A DNA stretch of 64,000 nt from Apoderus coryli (Eukaryota > Arthropoda > Insecta > Coleoptera > Attelabidae), in NCBI GenBank assembly GCA_911728435.2, contig OU452214.1, positions 8,806,105-8,870,104 on the forward strand, in the 5' to 3' direction. The position numbers and the translations under genes are program-made. Below the pieces are notes generated by a model. That model was not told where the DNA came from. It ran no database searches and saw only the letters and a program-made list of their open reading frames with translations. Of this stretch, positions 54,171-64,000 are shown in pieces; positions within the stretch are counted from its first letter, which is position 1; each line of letters starts with the position of its first letter.

Positions 54171-54870
54171 TTATTCCACCTCAGACCATTATCGGACCAT
54201 CTCCAAATCTGGATACTTCTTGTAGAGCAACAGTGGATTATTGTTCATTCGGACGTCTATACACACGCAATCGGTCATCACAACGAGTGAAATGAATTCT
54301 TGATGCGTCTGTAAAAAGTACTGGCCTCCATTGTCGAAGTTGCCATCCCAAATGTTCACGAGGAAAGTTTAATCGCATAGTTTTATGATGTCGAGTTAAA
54401 ATAGGTTTTCGTACCGACCTTCTTGGTTCCCGTAACCTGTTTCTAACAGTCTGGTTAGAAATGGTTACCTGATGAGCCATCCTAAGTGTACTTTGAAGGT
54501 CTTTTGCTGTCGCTATTCCTTTTCGCAAAGAAGAAACTACTAAATATCGGTCTTGAATTTGTGTAGTCTCATTTTGACAGATAATGAATTCAACAGCTAC
54601 AAACTGTCATGCCGTTGTCCGATGGCGCTCTCTAAGAGTGCCGCGACATAAAACCTAAATGTGAATATTTTCATAATCACTTTATTTTTTGTACTTGCTG
54701 TGGAATATTAAACTTATCTCGAATAAATGAGCATAATCACGTTTAGTTTTTAACAAATCACAAAAATAAAATGTAAATCCATTATGAAAATATAATTTTC
54801 ATTTGTTAATAACAGCAAGCCAAAAAATTACAGGGTTATCCAAAAGTGTTCCTTTAATTTCTTTGAGCAG
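54170..54870 (-). pseudogene. Tc1-type transposase relic
   Basis: The ORF 54528-54238 reads KGIATAKDLQSTLRMAHQV, TISNQTVRNRLREPRRSV, HHKTMRLNFPREHLGWQ and WRPVLFTDASRIHFTRC, matching Tc1 from the second helix-turn-helix to the first catalytic Asp (DES box, here DAS). Beyond it the left part decays. A tacagggttatccaaaagtg end lies at about 54830. The second and third acidic residues are gone. Confidence 0.75.
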
Positions 54871-55179
54871 TGTATTTCTATCAGAGAACTTATCGAAAAT
54901 GTGAAAACTGTTTCTTATATAACTTTTCCGGTAGAACTCAATTGCGCTTTTGAAATTAGTATACTTCGTGTCAATTCAAAAGGGTATCGAACCCTAATTT
55001 ATTTTTTTAAATGGAGCAACTTGTATATGTATAGACTATAAAATTTGTCCTTTTTTTAACGTAGCTCAAGTATGAGTGAAAAACCGAAAAATAATACAGA
55101 CAGGAGAGTCTTATTAGCCAACAGAGGCCTATACTTCTTCTTATTACAAAAATACTTGTAGAAAGTGTTTTTAGAAAAT
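54871..55179. other. Spacer
   Basis: No recognisable gene; AT-rich. Confidence 0.3.
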
Positions 55180-55845
55180 CGGAGATATGATTGTTTCAGG
55201 ACAAAGGTGTCATCTTGTTTGGCCTATCGTCTCTAGTTGACTCTCCTACTCGCGTTGACCAGGTTTCGTCGAGAATGATTTCATCTAGACTTGATTACGT
55301 TATTACAAATGACCCCCTACCTACAGAAGTTCTGAAATCACATATGGTACGAATCGGTTTGTTGCTAGTAGCACCTGTTACTCTTATGTAAGACGTTTTA
55401 GCAATGCCGCAATTAGTGATTTTCGTTTCCGGCTTCGTTCGCTGGACATCAGCGAGTTCGAGCGCTGGTCCTTTGAAAGTGCTTTTGAGAGATTCTGTTG
55501 GAGACTGGAATGGTGTTTTAAAGCGGCGGTTGCGTTTGAGCATGCTAAACCAGCTGAGCCTAGAAGGTTCAAATTGTTTTTTTTTTTTGTAAATTGGTTG
55601 AGACAACACATTCATAATGAGAATTTGCAAGAAATATATAAAGATCGTAGGAAAAGAGGTGACCGAATGATTTCAGTCGAGAAGAGTATAATTTGTTTAT
55701 TCGTTCATTAGCGGAGTCAAAGAATAAATTACAGACTGTCTGGAACATATTCAGGAAACATACCGGTAAGCAGAAAAAACAGGGACACAGTTTAGCTATT
55801 TCTCAGAATAACAGAATAAATAGAAATCCCACTGAGGTTGCCTCT
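55180..55845 (+). pseudogene. LINE endonuclease to RT-linker fragment
   Basis: Frames include SSLVDSPTRVDQVSSRM, SRLDYVITNDPLP (the C-terminal endonuclease signature), and after breaks NSKLQTVWNIFRKHTGKQKK-like linker and NRINRNPTEVASDV. It stops where a mariner-like fragment begins. It may be the 5' part of the LINE that resumes at 56280. Confidence 0.65.
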
Positions 55846-55849
55846 GATG

Positions 55850-56085
55850 TGGCACCGTCTTGTTTTTTCACAATCACATGTGGGTTCTCAGAACCTCAAA
55901 AGCGGCAGTTTTGGCGGTTAACAAATCCATCAAGGTGAAAATGTGCTTCGTCGCTTAGGATAATTTTGCTCGAAAAATCAGCATCTATTTTGCAAACAAC
56001 TCTCTTCGCTGTGCATGGTCATTAGGCTTCAGTTGTTGTGTTAATTGATTTTGTAAAACATGGAGACACAGATCTTTAGTGAGAA
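55850..56085 (-). pseudogene. mariner-like transposase, catalytic fragment
   Basis: Leftward: LTQQLKPNDHAQRRELFAK followed in another frame by SDEAHFHLDGFVNRQNCR (first catalytic Asp) and ENPHVIVKK. Its N-terminal part lies at 58150-58374, on the far side of a 2-kb insertion. Confidence 0.7.
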
Positions 56086-56089
56086 TAGA

Positions 56090-56280
56090 ATAGAATAGAT
56101 TTATTTCCAAAAAAACAATAATGTTAAAGGAAATTTTGCAGAAATCAAAAATATACAAAAATATCAGTATATAAACAATGTCAATCAAAAATAAATTATA
56201 TTAAATTATCTGTGACAAAAAAAAATAATAATAATTAGTAATATCATCAGGATATTAAAGTGTTTATGCACGCTCATCAT
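56090..56280 (-). repeat. AT-rich LINE 3'-tail-like segment
   Basis: gaatagaatagaatag and runs of T/A. It may be the tail of the antisense LINE whose C-terminus is at 58022-58150, split by the sense LINE. Confidence 0.35.
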
Positions 56281-56281
56281 C

Positions 56282-58020
56282 TACTGTTCCAGACTTGCAC
56301 ATTCCACACTCGAATAGTATAGAAGTTTCGGTGTTGGATAGCGACGACGTAATCGGCGCTTGCAGTAAGTTAAAGAACAAGTTCACGGCTGGCACTGATA
56401 ATATTCAGAGCTTTCTGGTAAAGGATTGTGTGTATGCATTTTTGCGTATTTATAATTTGATTTTATCCACCAACATATTTCTTTCATTGTGGAAATCTGC
56501 TAGGATTATTCCTGTATTTAAAAAGGGCGATCCATCATTAATTGACAATTATAGGCCTGTTGCATTGATCTGCAATTTTGCCAAAATTTTCGAGATTGCC
56601 TTGCACAATAAACTGAATCCGCAAGTAAAAATTTTATTGTCTCCATATCAACACGGTTTTATTGGAGGACGTTCTTGTCTAACTAACTTGTCCTCCTTTT
56701 CACATAGCATATGTGAGGCCCTGGATGATCGATCTCAGGTAGATGTTGTATATACGGATTTCCGTAAGGCATTTGATCGCATTGACCATTATATACTCTT
56801 GAAGCATTTAGATAGGATTGGTTTTTCCAATGGGCTTGTTAAGCTGTTTGAATCTTACCTTGTCGATCGCATGCAGTTTGTTGAGTGTGAAGGTTATAAG
56901 TCCAGAAAGTTTGCTTCAACATCAGGTGTGCCACAGGGATCAAACCTTGGCCCAGTATTGTTTAACATCTTTATTAATGATCTTGTTGAAATTATAGAAT
57001 GTCCCAAATTAGCTTATGCTGATGATCTTTTGTAGGATTGACTCCATAGAGGACTGCGTGGTACTCCAAAACGACAACTGGTGCAATTGAAATAAGCTCT
57101 ATTTGAACATTTCTAAATGTAACGTTGTTAGCTTTCACAGAGTGAAAATCCCAGTAATTTGGAATTACACTATTGGAGCTGTACCCATTGAAAGACTTTC
57201 GCAGGTTCGAGACTTGAGTGTATTATTTGATGAAGCTTTAACCTTTGTTCCCCATTATGAGCACTTGTCCGCATCTGCATCCCGTATGTGGGGGTTTGTG
57301 ATCAGAAACACTAGAAAGTTTGGAAATATTTCAACCATCAAATTATTATTTTTTTTCATTTGTGCGGGCTAGACTTGAGTATTGTTCGATCGTGTGGAAT
57401 CCCTTGTATCAGTGCCATGCATGTGCATTTGAGTCTGTGCATTTTAGGGAGTTTGGAGTATATCCAGCGAGGGGTGCAGATCACGATGTCCTGCTTTCAA
57501 CATTTGACATTACATCTTTGTGGATGCGGCGAACGGTCTCTTCCGTCAGGTTTTTGTATAATTTATTGCATAATAAAATCGATTGTGCATTTCTTCTTGG
57601 CTGTCTTCGGTTTCGTATTCCTAGAACTGAGTCGAGGTCTGATAACACCTTTTATCTCATCATGGCTAGATCCAATGTTTTGCTGCAGAGCCCTGTATAT
57701 TTTATCTGCTCCGTTTTTAATGACTATTGTGCGGGGTCGGATATTGGATATGGATTCTCTGTCTGGTATTTTGAGCCATGTGAAAAAATTAAACATTCAT
57801 GTGAATGTTTAATTTTTTTGGTTGATTATTTTTGTTTAAAACGTTGTACTTAATTATAATTGTTTACTGATAAGATTTAGCATTTTTAACTGATTTGTAT
57901 AATTGTGAATTTGTCGTTTTTGTTTTTTATTTAAGTTTCAAATTGTAATTTTATTCTAGAAATGAATTTGATTTTCTGGAAGTGGGTCTTGTTACCTGTT
58001 GAAAATAAAGAGCTTTATTA
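56282..58020 (+). pseudogene. LINE with complete RT palm
   Basis: The ORF 56295-57035 carries FTAGTDNIQSFLVKDC, IIPVFKKGDPSLIDNYRPVA, VVYTDFRKAFDRIDHY, SGVPQGSNLGPVLFNIFIND and the catalytic LAYADDLL, where a stop follows. It continues in other frames: LNISKCNVVSFHRVK, LSQVRDLSVLFDEALTFV (57103-57372), and VRARLEYCSIVWNPLYQ to the C-terminus (57320-57853). The 3' end is near 58020 with ATT tails. Several frame breaks. Confidence 0.85.
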
Positions 58021-58021
58021 T

Positions 58022-58150
58022 TATTAAACAGTCTGTTACTTAAATTTTTGAAGTGGGTAGGGATTCTATTGTAAATCGTACCACACATGTAATAAGAGCA
58101 ACGCTGAAAAGCTGATGTAGACTGTCTGGGCATCACTATGGAATGTCCAC
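58022..58150 (-). pseudogene. Antisense LINE C-terminus
   Basis: QSTSAFQRCSYYMCGTIYNR and PTHFKNLS are the usual ORF2 C-terminal words of jockey-type LINEs. Only about 130 bp remain. Confidence 0.6.
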
Positions 58151-58470
58151 CTTACGCTTACGCTGTAGAGAACTTCTTGCAATTTGCAATTCTTGTCTAC
58201 GACGTGTGAGGTTCCTGGATTGTCACCGACACTCTTAGGCACAGTGGACGAAGTTAAAACACTATTCCAACGATATTTTGTATGAAATTTTCGAACTGCA
58301 GCCGCCAAGCTCTTATAATTTTTGAAATATTGTTCAATACTACAGCCACGTTGTTCTATCGTGTAACGCTCCATTTTTACTAACCCTAAACTGTCAGCTG
58401 TCGATTTGTTTTATTTTTAGGGTTGCCAACTGCATAAATGGCGGCAAATTCAAATATTATGTTGGACCTC
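58150..58470 (-). pseudogene. mariner-like transposase, N-terminal fragment
   Basis: From the ATG at 58374: MERYTIEQR, then YFKNYKSLAAAVRKFHTKY and in another frame RRQELQIARSSLQRK, the helix-turn-helix region. The gene is cut here and resumes at 56085. A gggttgccaac segment beyond 58420 could be the TIR. Confidence 0.7.
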
Positions 58471-58499
58471 GCAAATTAGTAGGTATGTTGTTTAGGCGA

Positions 58500-58680
58500 G
58501 TAGATTTCCATAAGAAAACCACACACATTTTTTTCGTTTCGAATGACATTACTTTTATGAAAAAGTTTACGATTTGGAAAATATTTTAAAAATGTTTCTT
58601 GTCAAAGAAGCCTTTTGTTGCATTGCTCGGAATATTTAAACGTATGGAAAACACATGGTAACTTTACACTTGTTTATATT
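58500..58680 (+). repeat. Dispersed repeat, copy 2
   Basis: Diverged copy of the 743-980 repeat (tttaaaaatgtttc...tcaaagaagcc...gttgcattgc...atatttaaacgtatgg...aacacatgg). Confidence 0.5.
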
Positions 58681-59485
58681 TTCAAAAACTCTACTCTATC
58701 TTAACCCTGTTTTCGTTGAAGATTCGAGTGAATAAGAGCTCTCACGTTTTATTATTTATTACAAGGCAAAAAAGGATTAAACCATGTGGGACCCCACAAA
58801 CCAGAGTACGTATATCAGAAATTATTGATCCCTTGAGAACACACTGTTTTCTGTCCGTCAAATAAGAATGCAACAGTTACTGCAGAACTCTTCTAATGCC
58901 GTATCTATACAACTTCCAGTGGCGGCTTGTCCTATGACTTCAACTAAATAATCAGTAAAATTAATAATATTTAAGTATTTAATTCTACTTTATTATGTAA
59001 TTATTTTTCTCCATATAAAATTTAAACTATAAATTAATGTATACTTAATTTTCAACCTGCTTTACCATAAAACTGTAATTTTGATTATCGTCTTCATCTG
59101 AAGCAGGCTTTATCCTATACATCTATTTAACATACTTAATTTACATACCTATAGCTATTTCCCCCTTTTTTTATTCGTGTAATAATAGTAAAACATTATT
59201 TATTTCGGTCTCTCTCTTCCCTGAATGCGGCAGTTGACACCCTTGCCAGTGCTTTTGTCCTGTGACACACCAATAGCTTATTTATTTATCATACACGTTC
59301 TTATGCAGATGAAGCGTGCCTTAAAGCATTTTGAACTATTACTCAGCAACAATGGGCAACACTGCCATCTGGCATATACCCACTATACAACCACTTCGTA
59401 TAAACATAGTTGCCAGCGTTTAATTGTACTAAGCATAGCATGCGAATCTTGCTATTAAAAAACACTATAAGAAGCACACTTCATA
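58681..59485. other. Spacer
   Basis: Contains agtggcggcttgtcc at about 58918, like the word near 5040. No gene. Confidence 0.35.
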
Positions 59486-59487
59486 TA

Positions 59488-59828
59488 CAGGGTGGTCCAA
59501 CGAAAAGTTTGCACCTAGCTTTTCTCTTTTTTTTGTAGTCGAATGCGAAAATGCTCGGACACGTCGATTTTGCTTTTGAGGGGGACACATTTTAAACATA
59601 TTTTTCGATCTGCGCCTTTAACCCCCTAGCGGGGGTGAGTAACAACCCTAAAATTTTAAATGGAAAGAGGGGTCTAATGACATATCATTTGAAAGGACAC
59701 AAAATTGTCTTTCTAATGATACCCTATTTGTCGAATTTTACTAAAACAGTTAATACGAAAACGACTTTAAAGACATTAAGCCGATAATTTTGGTATTAAT
59801 GAGAAATACAAATAAGTTTTAATTATTG
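59488..59828 (+). repeat. Left TIR of the DD41D element
   Basis: ~340 bp, reverse complement of 61234-61574; identity weakens beyond aattatt. Confidence 0.9.
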
Positions 59829-59931
59829 CGAGTGAAAACACCTGCAATCGTTAGTACATTCCAATGTTTGTTAGTTTTAACATTGCTTTGTAAAAAAAGT
59901 AAACAAGCTGTTAAATTGATTTATTAAAACG

Positions 59932-61005
59932 TTACATTAACAAATGTTGAAAATGTGACCCATTTGATTCCATACAATAATACAGATTTTGTTCAAATCT
60001 ATTTCTAACATTTTGTAGCATATCAGGTGTTATGTTTCTGCACTCTTCTGTAATGCGTTGGCGAAGATCTTCTATGGACTCGGGCTTCGTGGCAAAACAT
60101 TTATTTTTTAAGTGCCCCCAAAGAAAAAAGTCTAAAGGCGATAAATCCGGTGACCTGGCAGGCCATTCAATTGGGCCCCTCCTTCCAATCCACCGTCCAG
60201 GGAACCGGTCATCTAAGAACTGTCTTACAGGAGCCACATAGTGCGGAGGTGCTCCATCTTGCTGGAAATAAAGCCGATCAGCAGTATGATTTTGGTCATC
60301 TTCTATTATTTGTGTTATTAAAGGATCAATTGTGTCTTCAAGCATGTTTAGGTACACTTCACCAGTTAAATTTCCAGGAATAAAAAGTGGTCCTATAATA
60401 TGATTTCCTAATATGCCACACCAGACGTTTATTTTTTGAGGATACTGGGTATGAACCTCACGGAATAAATGTGGGTTACTGTCATCCCAGTAACGGCAAT
60501 TGTGCCTATTTACAGCTCCATTCAAATAAAATGTGCATTCGTCGGAAAAACAAATGTTAAATAATAATTGCGGATCTTCAATTAAACGCTGGCTCATTGC
60601 TTCACAAAATTGCAGCCTTCTATCAGGATCATCCTCATTTAGTTCCTGTACTAATTTGATTTTGTACGGATGAAATTTGTACGCTTTTAAAATTCGTATT
60701 ATGGACGAACGGGAGACACCTGAGGCTTCAGCTAGTTGACGGGTACTTTGACTATGATCCATTTCAACATGCCCTAAAACAGCGACTTCCACAGCTTCAT
60801 TTCTGATCGGTTTCTGCGGCTGGTGTTTTACATTACAGACAGATCCGGTATCTACAAACTTTTTAACTAACTTGCCAACGTACACATCATTCACATTTTT
60901 ATCGGGATGTCTCTCATTAAATAAGCGAGCCGTAAGTCTAGCACTACTATTATTTTGAAAATAAAGTTTAACAATTTCAACTCGTTCTAGAATGGAATAA
61001 ATCAT
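59932..61005 (-). CDS. Mariner-superfamily transposase, DD41D
   Basis: The likely start is the Met at 61005 (MIYSILERVEIVKLYFQNN), 357 residues; the frame extends 13 codons upstream. Helix-turn-helix domains at 1-110 (STRQLAEASGVSRSSIIRIL is the second). Catalytic Asp residues: FSDECTFYLNG, YFQQDGAPPHY, and PARSPDLSPLDFFLWGHLKN. Between the second Asp and the Asp in PLDFF there are 41 residues, matching the DD41D (rosa/VISITOR) lineage. WCGILGN and the C-terminal MLQNVRNRFEQNLYYCMES complete it. No stop or shift, so potentially active. Confidence 0.9.
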   Translation of the reverse strand: MIYSILERVEIVKLYFQNNSSARLTARLFNERHPDKNVNDVYVGKLVKKFVDTGSVCNVKHQPQKPIRNEAVEVAVLGHVEMDHSQSTRQLAEASGVSRSSIIRILKAYKFHPYKIKLVQELNEDDPDRRLQFCEAMSQRLIEDPQLLFNICFSDECTFYLNGAVNRHNCRYWDDSNPHLFREVHTQYPQKINVWCGILGNHIIGPLFIPGNLTGEVYLNMLEDTIDPLITQIIEDDQNHTADRLYFQQDGAPPHYVAPVRQFLDDRFPGRWIGRRGPIEWPARSPDLSPLDFFLWGHLKNKCFATKPESIEDLRQRITEECRNITPDMLQNVRNRFEQNLYYCMESNGSHFQHLLM

Positions 61006-61233
61006 TTTGTACGGTAAAAGTAAAATAACTTGAGAAGCAACCAAACTGAATCAATGAAAAGACTAAAATAAACGGTGTAAATTCTTTTCCTACACGTATC
61101 TGCAGTTTTTATTTCAACAAAAAACGCAAACGATTAGTGAGGAATTTAGTTCTGATAAATAAGATAGTGTTTTTGAAATCCCGTTTTTCTTCAAAGTAAA
61201 TAATTTAGAAATGATTGTAGTTGTTTTCAGTCG

Positions 61234-61574
61234 TAATAATTAAAACTTATTTGTATTTCTCATTAATACCAAAATTATCGGCTTAATGTCTTTAAAGTCG
61301 TTTTCGTATTAACTGTTTTAGTAAAATTCGACAAATAGGGTATCATTAGAAAGACAATTTTGTGTCCTTTCAAATGATATGTCATTAGACCCCTCTTTCC
61401 ATTTAAAATTTTAGGGTTGTTACTCACCCCCGCTAGGGGGTTAAAGGCGCAGATCGAAAAATATGTTTAAAATGTGTCCCCCTCAAAAGCAAAATCGACG
61501 TGTCCGAGCATTTTCGCATTCGACTACAAAAAAAAGAGAAAAGCTAGGTGCAAACTTTTCGTTGGACCACCCTG
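61234..61574 (-). repeat. Right TIR of the DD41D element
   Basis: Inverted partner of 59488-59828. Confidence 0.9.
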
Positions 61575-61576
61575 TA

Positions 61577-64000
61577 GATGCAGCAGATATTCAATGCAAA
61601 ATAAGGTTATATGACAACACTTGGCGAGTGTTTGGTACCTATATGTCGATTATTATTTTGATTATATCTATCTCTATCACACAGTCGCAAATTTCTAGTG
61701 CTATGCTAATATTATTTTTATTTACTTTTCGGGAAGCTTAAAGTTTTGATATTTTGAATACAAATTAGTCTTTCTATTTAGTGACCTACATATTTAATTG
61801 AAGATTTAAAATCTAAAAAAGTAGTGAACAAATTAAAACAATATATATACGGTTATTAATTAGTAGGTACCTACCTATTTTTATAAAAAATAAATGGGTA
61901 GGTACCGTAAAATATTGTTTTTTTCATAATATAATACGAGTATATTATAATATCTCATACTTTAATATGAAAGAAGCAAGTAGAAGTAGTACACATCAGC
62001 AGCATGAATTATATTTACGCTACATCAGGTAAGCGCAGTTATTATGAAAAATGATAGTTTATTTTTTAGTTTTAACTAAAGTTAAGTTTTTTTAATCAAC
62101 ACTTCTTTTAAGAACAGAAAAATCTTGTTAAAAATATACAGACACACCTGTTCCAGATTTAAATAAATGTTTGATAAATATTAATAAAGCAAATGTATAA
62201 AAGCAGAGCTTTTAATAATACCTGGTATGAGACGTATTATGATTTGCGAACAGTTAGCATAAAAGTAATTTGATTGACAGATTCATAAAATGTGTTTTAT
62301 TTAGTATTATTATGAAGTAGGTAAATATATTCTAGACATTAATTACACTTTAATTAAGGTTTTTAAGAAAACAATACTTAGGTGAGGTACCTACTTATAA
62401 ACATAACCTATATTTTATGCAGTTGATAATTTTCCTTATTTGTAAAACAGATACAGGCGTACACCCAATTACACTGTTTTGTGTAAAGTTTAACCTAAAC
62501 TTAAACTACTTAAAAACTAACTTACACTAAGAAACTAGGACTAAATATAAACTGTAGGTACTTAATTACTTAAGTGTATTCTCATTTTATTTTATTTATT
62601 TTTTATTATTTTTATAATATATATCACAATGTTCTTACAATGAATTAAAATTTCTCATCATCATTGCAGTAGGTGATTTATATTGATAATTAGTTCTCGG
62701 AATGTTTAGCAGAAATGTTTGATTATTTTTTTTCTTGTTTTTGTTATTGGGATAGCAAAGTTTATTGATGCCAATGTTCTGGAGTCATAGGCCATGTTAT
62801 GAATTATTTTAAACAAAAACATTTTAGCTACCTATATAAGTATATGACTTTATTTTGTAATAAGACGGACGGGCAATGAAATTTACTTTTGTCCTGCCCT
62901 GTATTTGTGTCTGGGTTTTATAGTTTATATTAGTTTGGGAATATTATTTAAGTAGGTTGAATACAAATGTTCTAAACTTTCCTTTTGAGTCATAAAATTT
63001 AAGGGTATGTTTTCTATTTATCTTATCTTCTATTGATATAGGTTTTACAACATCTGCAAGTAATATAAGAATAATATATTGAGGGCCTATGATAAAAAAT
63101 TTTATCTAGAAAAAGACCTTTTTTTCCTAATATCCGTTGAAAAGTAATAAAGACTCTGTAAAGATAAAGAGGACTAGAAACAGATGGACCGTGTTTTTCT
63201 TATTCGAAGAATGACATGTCTGAAATACCCGGTGGTCTAAACATTTAAGATTCTCAAAACAACTTCATGTAAATTAAATGTCGAACATTTATTATTATAT
63301 ACAAAAGCTAGTTGGAAGGCGTCACGGTTTCCCATATCAAAATAATATACATAACGGGCGCATAAAAAATAATGGGTTTTAGTCCAGTCGCGAACTCCAA
63401 TATCAAGAATCTTTATTAAAGTCGACATACAAATAAAAATGTATCTTATTTTGTGAATGTTTCACTCTGTAGATGTATTGGGGTACCTATATCGTAAATG
63501 TCCTTTTTTCTGGTAAGCTATTTTTCATCTAGGTACCTATTTCTCATGTATGTTAAGTGTTTAGGAACGACAATCGGTCTTTTTCGAGTTAGATTCGTTG
63601 TAGCCTTGGTTCAGTCATGTTGTGTTTTCTCTAATTATATAATGTTAAATTAAATATTTTAATTTGTTTTTGGACTTAGTAGATTTTTCAGTTAAGAATT
63701 ATTTTCCAGTTTTTGTTTAAAGACTAAGTTCATTTCTTTTTATTCTGAAGTAGTGAATTGTATGAAATTCCGTAAGTTTTGATATTCTTTTAATTGAAAA
63801 CCTTTTTGTTTTAATCAGTTTTTTTTTATAAAGTTTTAAGTTGTTTCTTTTAGTAAATGAAACAAATTCAGTTTTCAATTATGATTAAAGTTTCGTATAG
63901 GAATTAATATAATTATTTGTAATTATATTCATTTTCCTATTTTTAAGTAGTACAAGTAATGACTAAGATTTTCTTTTAAATTTTCATTATCTCTTAATTG
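61577..64000. other. AT-rich region with nothing recognised
   Basis: No convincing ORF, RNA gene or mobile element. A 63-codon minus ORF at 63237-63428 is unremarkable. ggtacctac words recur (about 61866, 62388, 63533) but may be chance. Confidence 0.45.

Larger units (their letters stand above)
59488..61574 (-). mobile_element. DD41D mariner-superfamily transposon, nearly pristine
   Basis: CAGGGTGGTCCAACG starts at 59488, its exact complement ends at 61574, and TA flanks both (59486-59487 and 61575-61576). The two terminal repeats run about 340 bp with essentially no mismatch before about 59828 / 61234. It encloses one intact transposase. Long near-identical TIRs and an open reading frame suggest a recent insertion. 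Confidence 0.93.

Noticed and set aside
1..64000. tRNA, rRNA, CRISPR array, bacterial operon signals
   Set aside because: None recognised; repeats are transposon ends and microsatellites, and the coding style is eukaryotic mobile DNA.
61577..64000. Short ORFs at the right edge as host genes
   Set aside because: All are under about 70 codons, without motifs or splice structure I could support.

Overview
The window is a repeat-rich stretch of an arthropod (most likely insect) nuclear genome. No host gene is convincingly visible. Nearly everything recognisable is mobile DNA: broken non-LTR retrotransposons, mariner/Tc1-type relics, hAT, BEL/Pao, piggyBac-like and THAP-bearing fragments, foldback repeats, and one large well-preserved Polinton/Maverick. 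The organism call rests on the transposon families and on short spliceosomal-type introns; I cannot name the species.

Left flank (1-33478): an RTE-like LINE, a BEL/Pao scrap and a hAT relic are followed by several antisense and sense LINE relics (9.3-11.2, 12.8-14.4, 16.9-18.7, 18.7-20.3, 21.0-22.6 kb). Some sit inside other elements: a LINE splits a mariner (11.9-14.8 kb), a CACTG-ended element sits inside a mariner-like transposon (27.9-31.9 kb), and a 2.5 kb palindrome (24.5-27.0 kb) carries a smaller foldback in its centre. A G16 tract precedes an intact ORF for a small basic, Cys-tailed protein (8434-8730). Four copies of a hammerhead-ribozyme-like core occur in three short repeats.

Polinton/Maverick (33485-51082, 17,598 bp): it is delimited by an exact 6-bp target duplication GCTTAG and by inverted repeats of 340 bp (left) and 273 bp (right). 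It carries the virus-like gene set. The leftward morphogenesis block holds the double-jelly-roll major capsid protein, a 63-aa ORF, penton, an unknown Cys-containing protein, adenovirus-type protease and a phospholipase-A2/pVI-like minor capsid protein. The rightward genes are packaging ATPase, an unknown protein of the kind common in Polintons, a possible fibre protein, integrase with chromodomain, a coiled-coil protein, and family-B DNA polymerase in two exons. A second, leftward spliced gene with an acidic segment and Cys pairs has one frame break. Replication (POLB), integration (INT), packaging (ATPase) and capsid assembly/maturation (MCP, penton, PRO, minor protein) are thus all represented. 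The most striking feature is that the protease frame has no ATG and is entered exactly by a -1 slip at A AAA AAC, directly before the stop codon of the minor capsid gene. Each terminus also carries an 82-86 nt hairpin palindrome inside the TIR.

Right flank (51089-64000): a probable internally deleted piggyBac ORF, a THAP-domain fragment between short inverted repeats, a Tc1 relic, a mosaic of LINE and mariner-like pieces (55.2-58.5 kb), and a nearly pristine 2,087-bp mariner-superfamily element of DD41D type with an intact 370-codon transposase and about 340-bp near-identical TIRs (59488-61574). The last 2.4 kb shows nothing recognisable.
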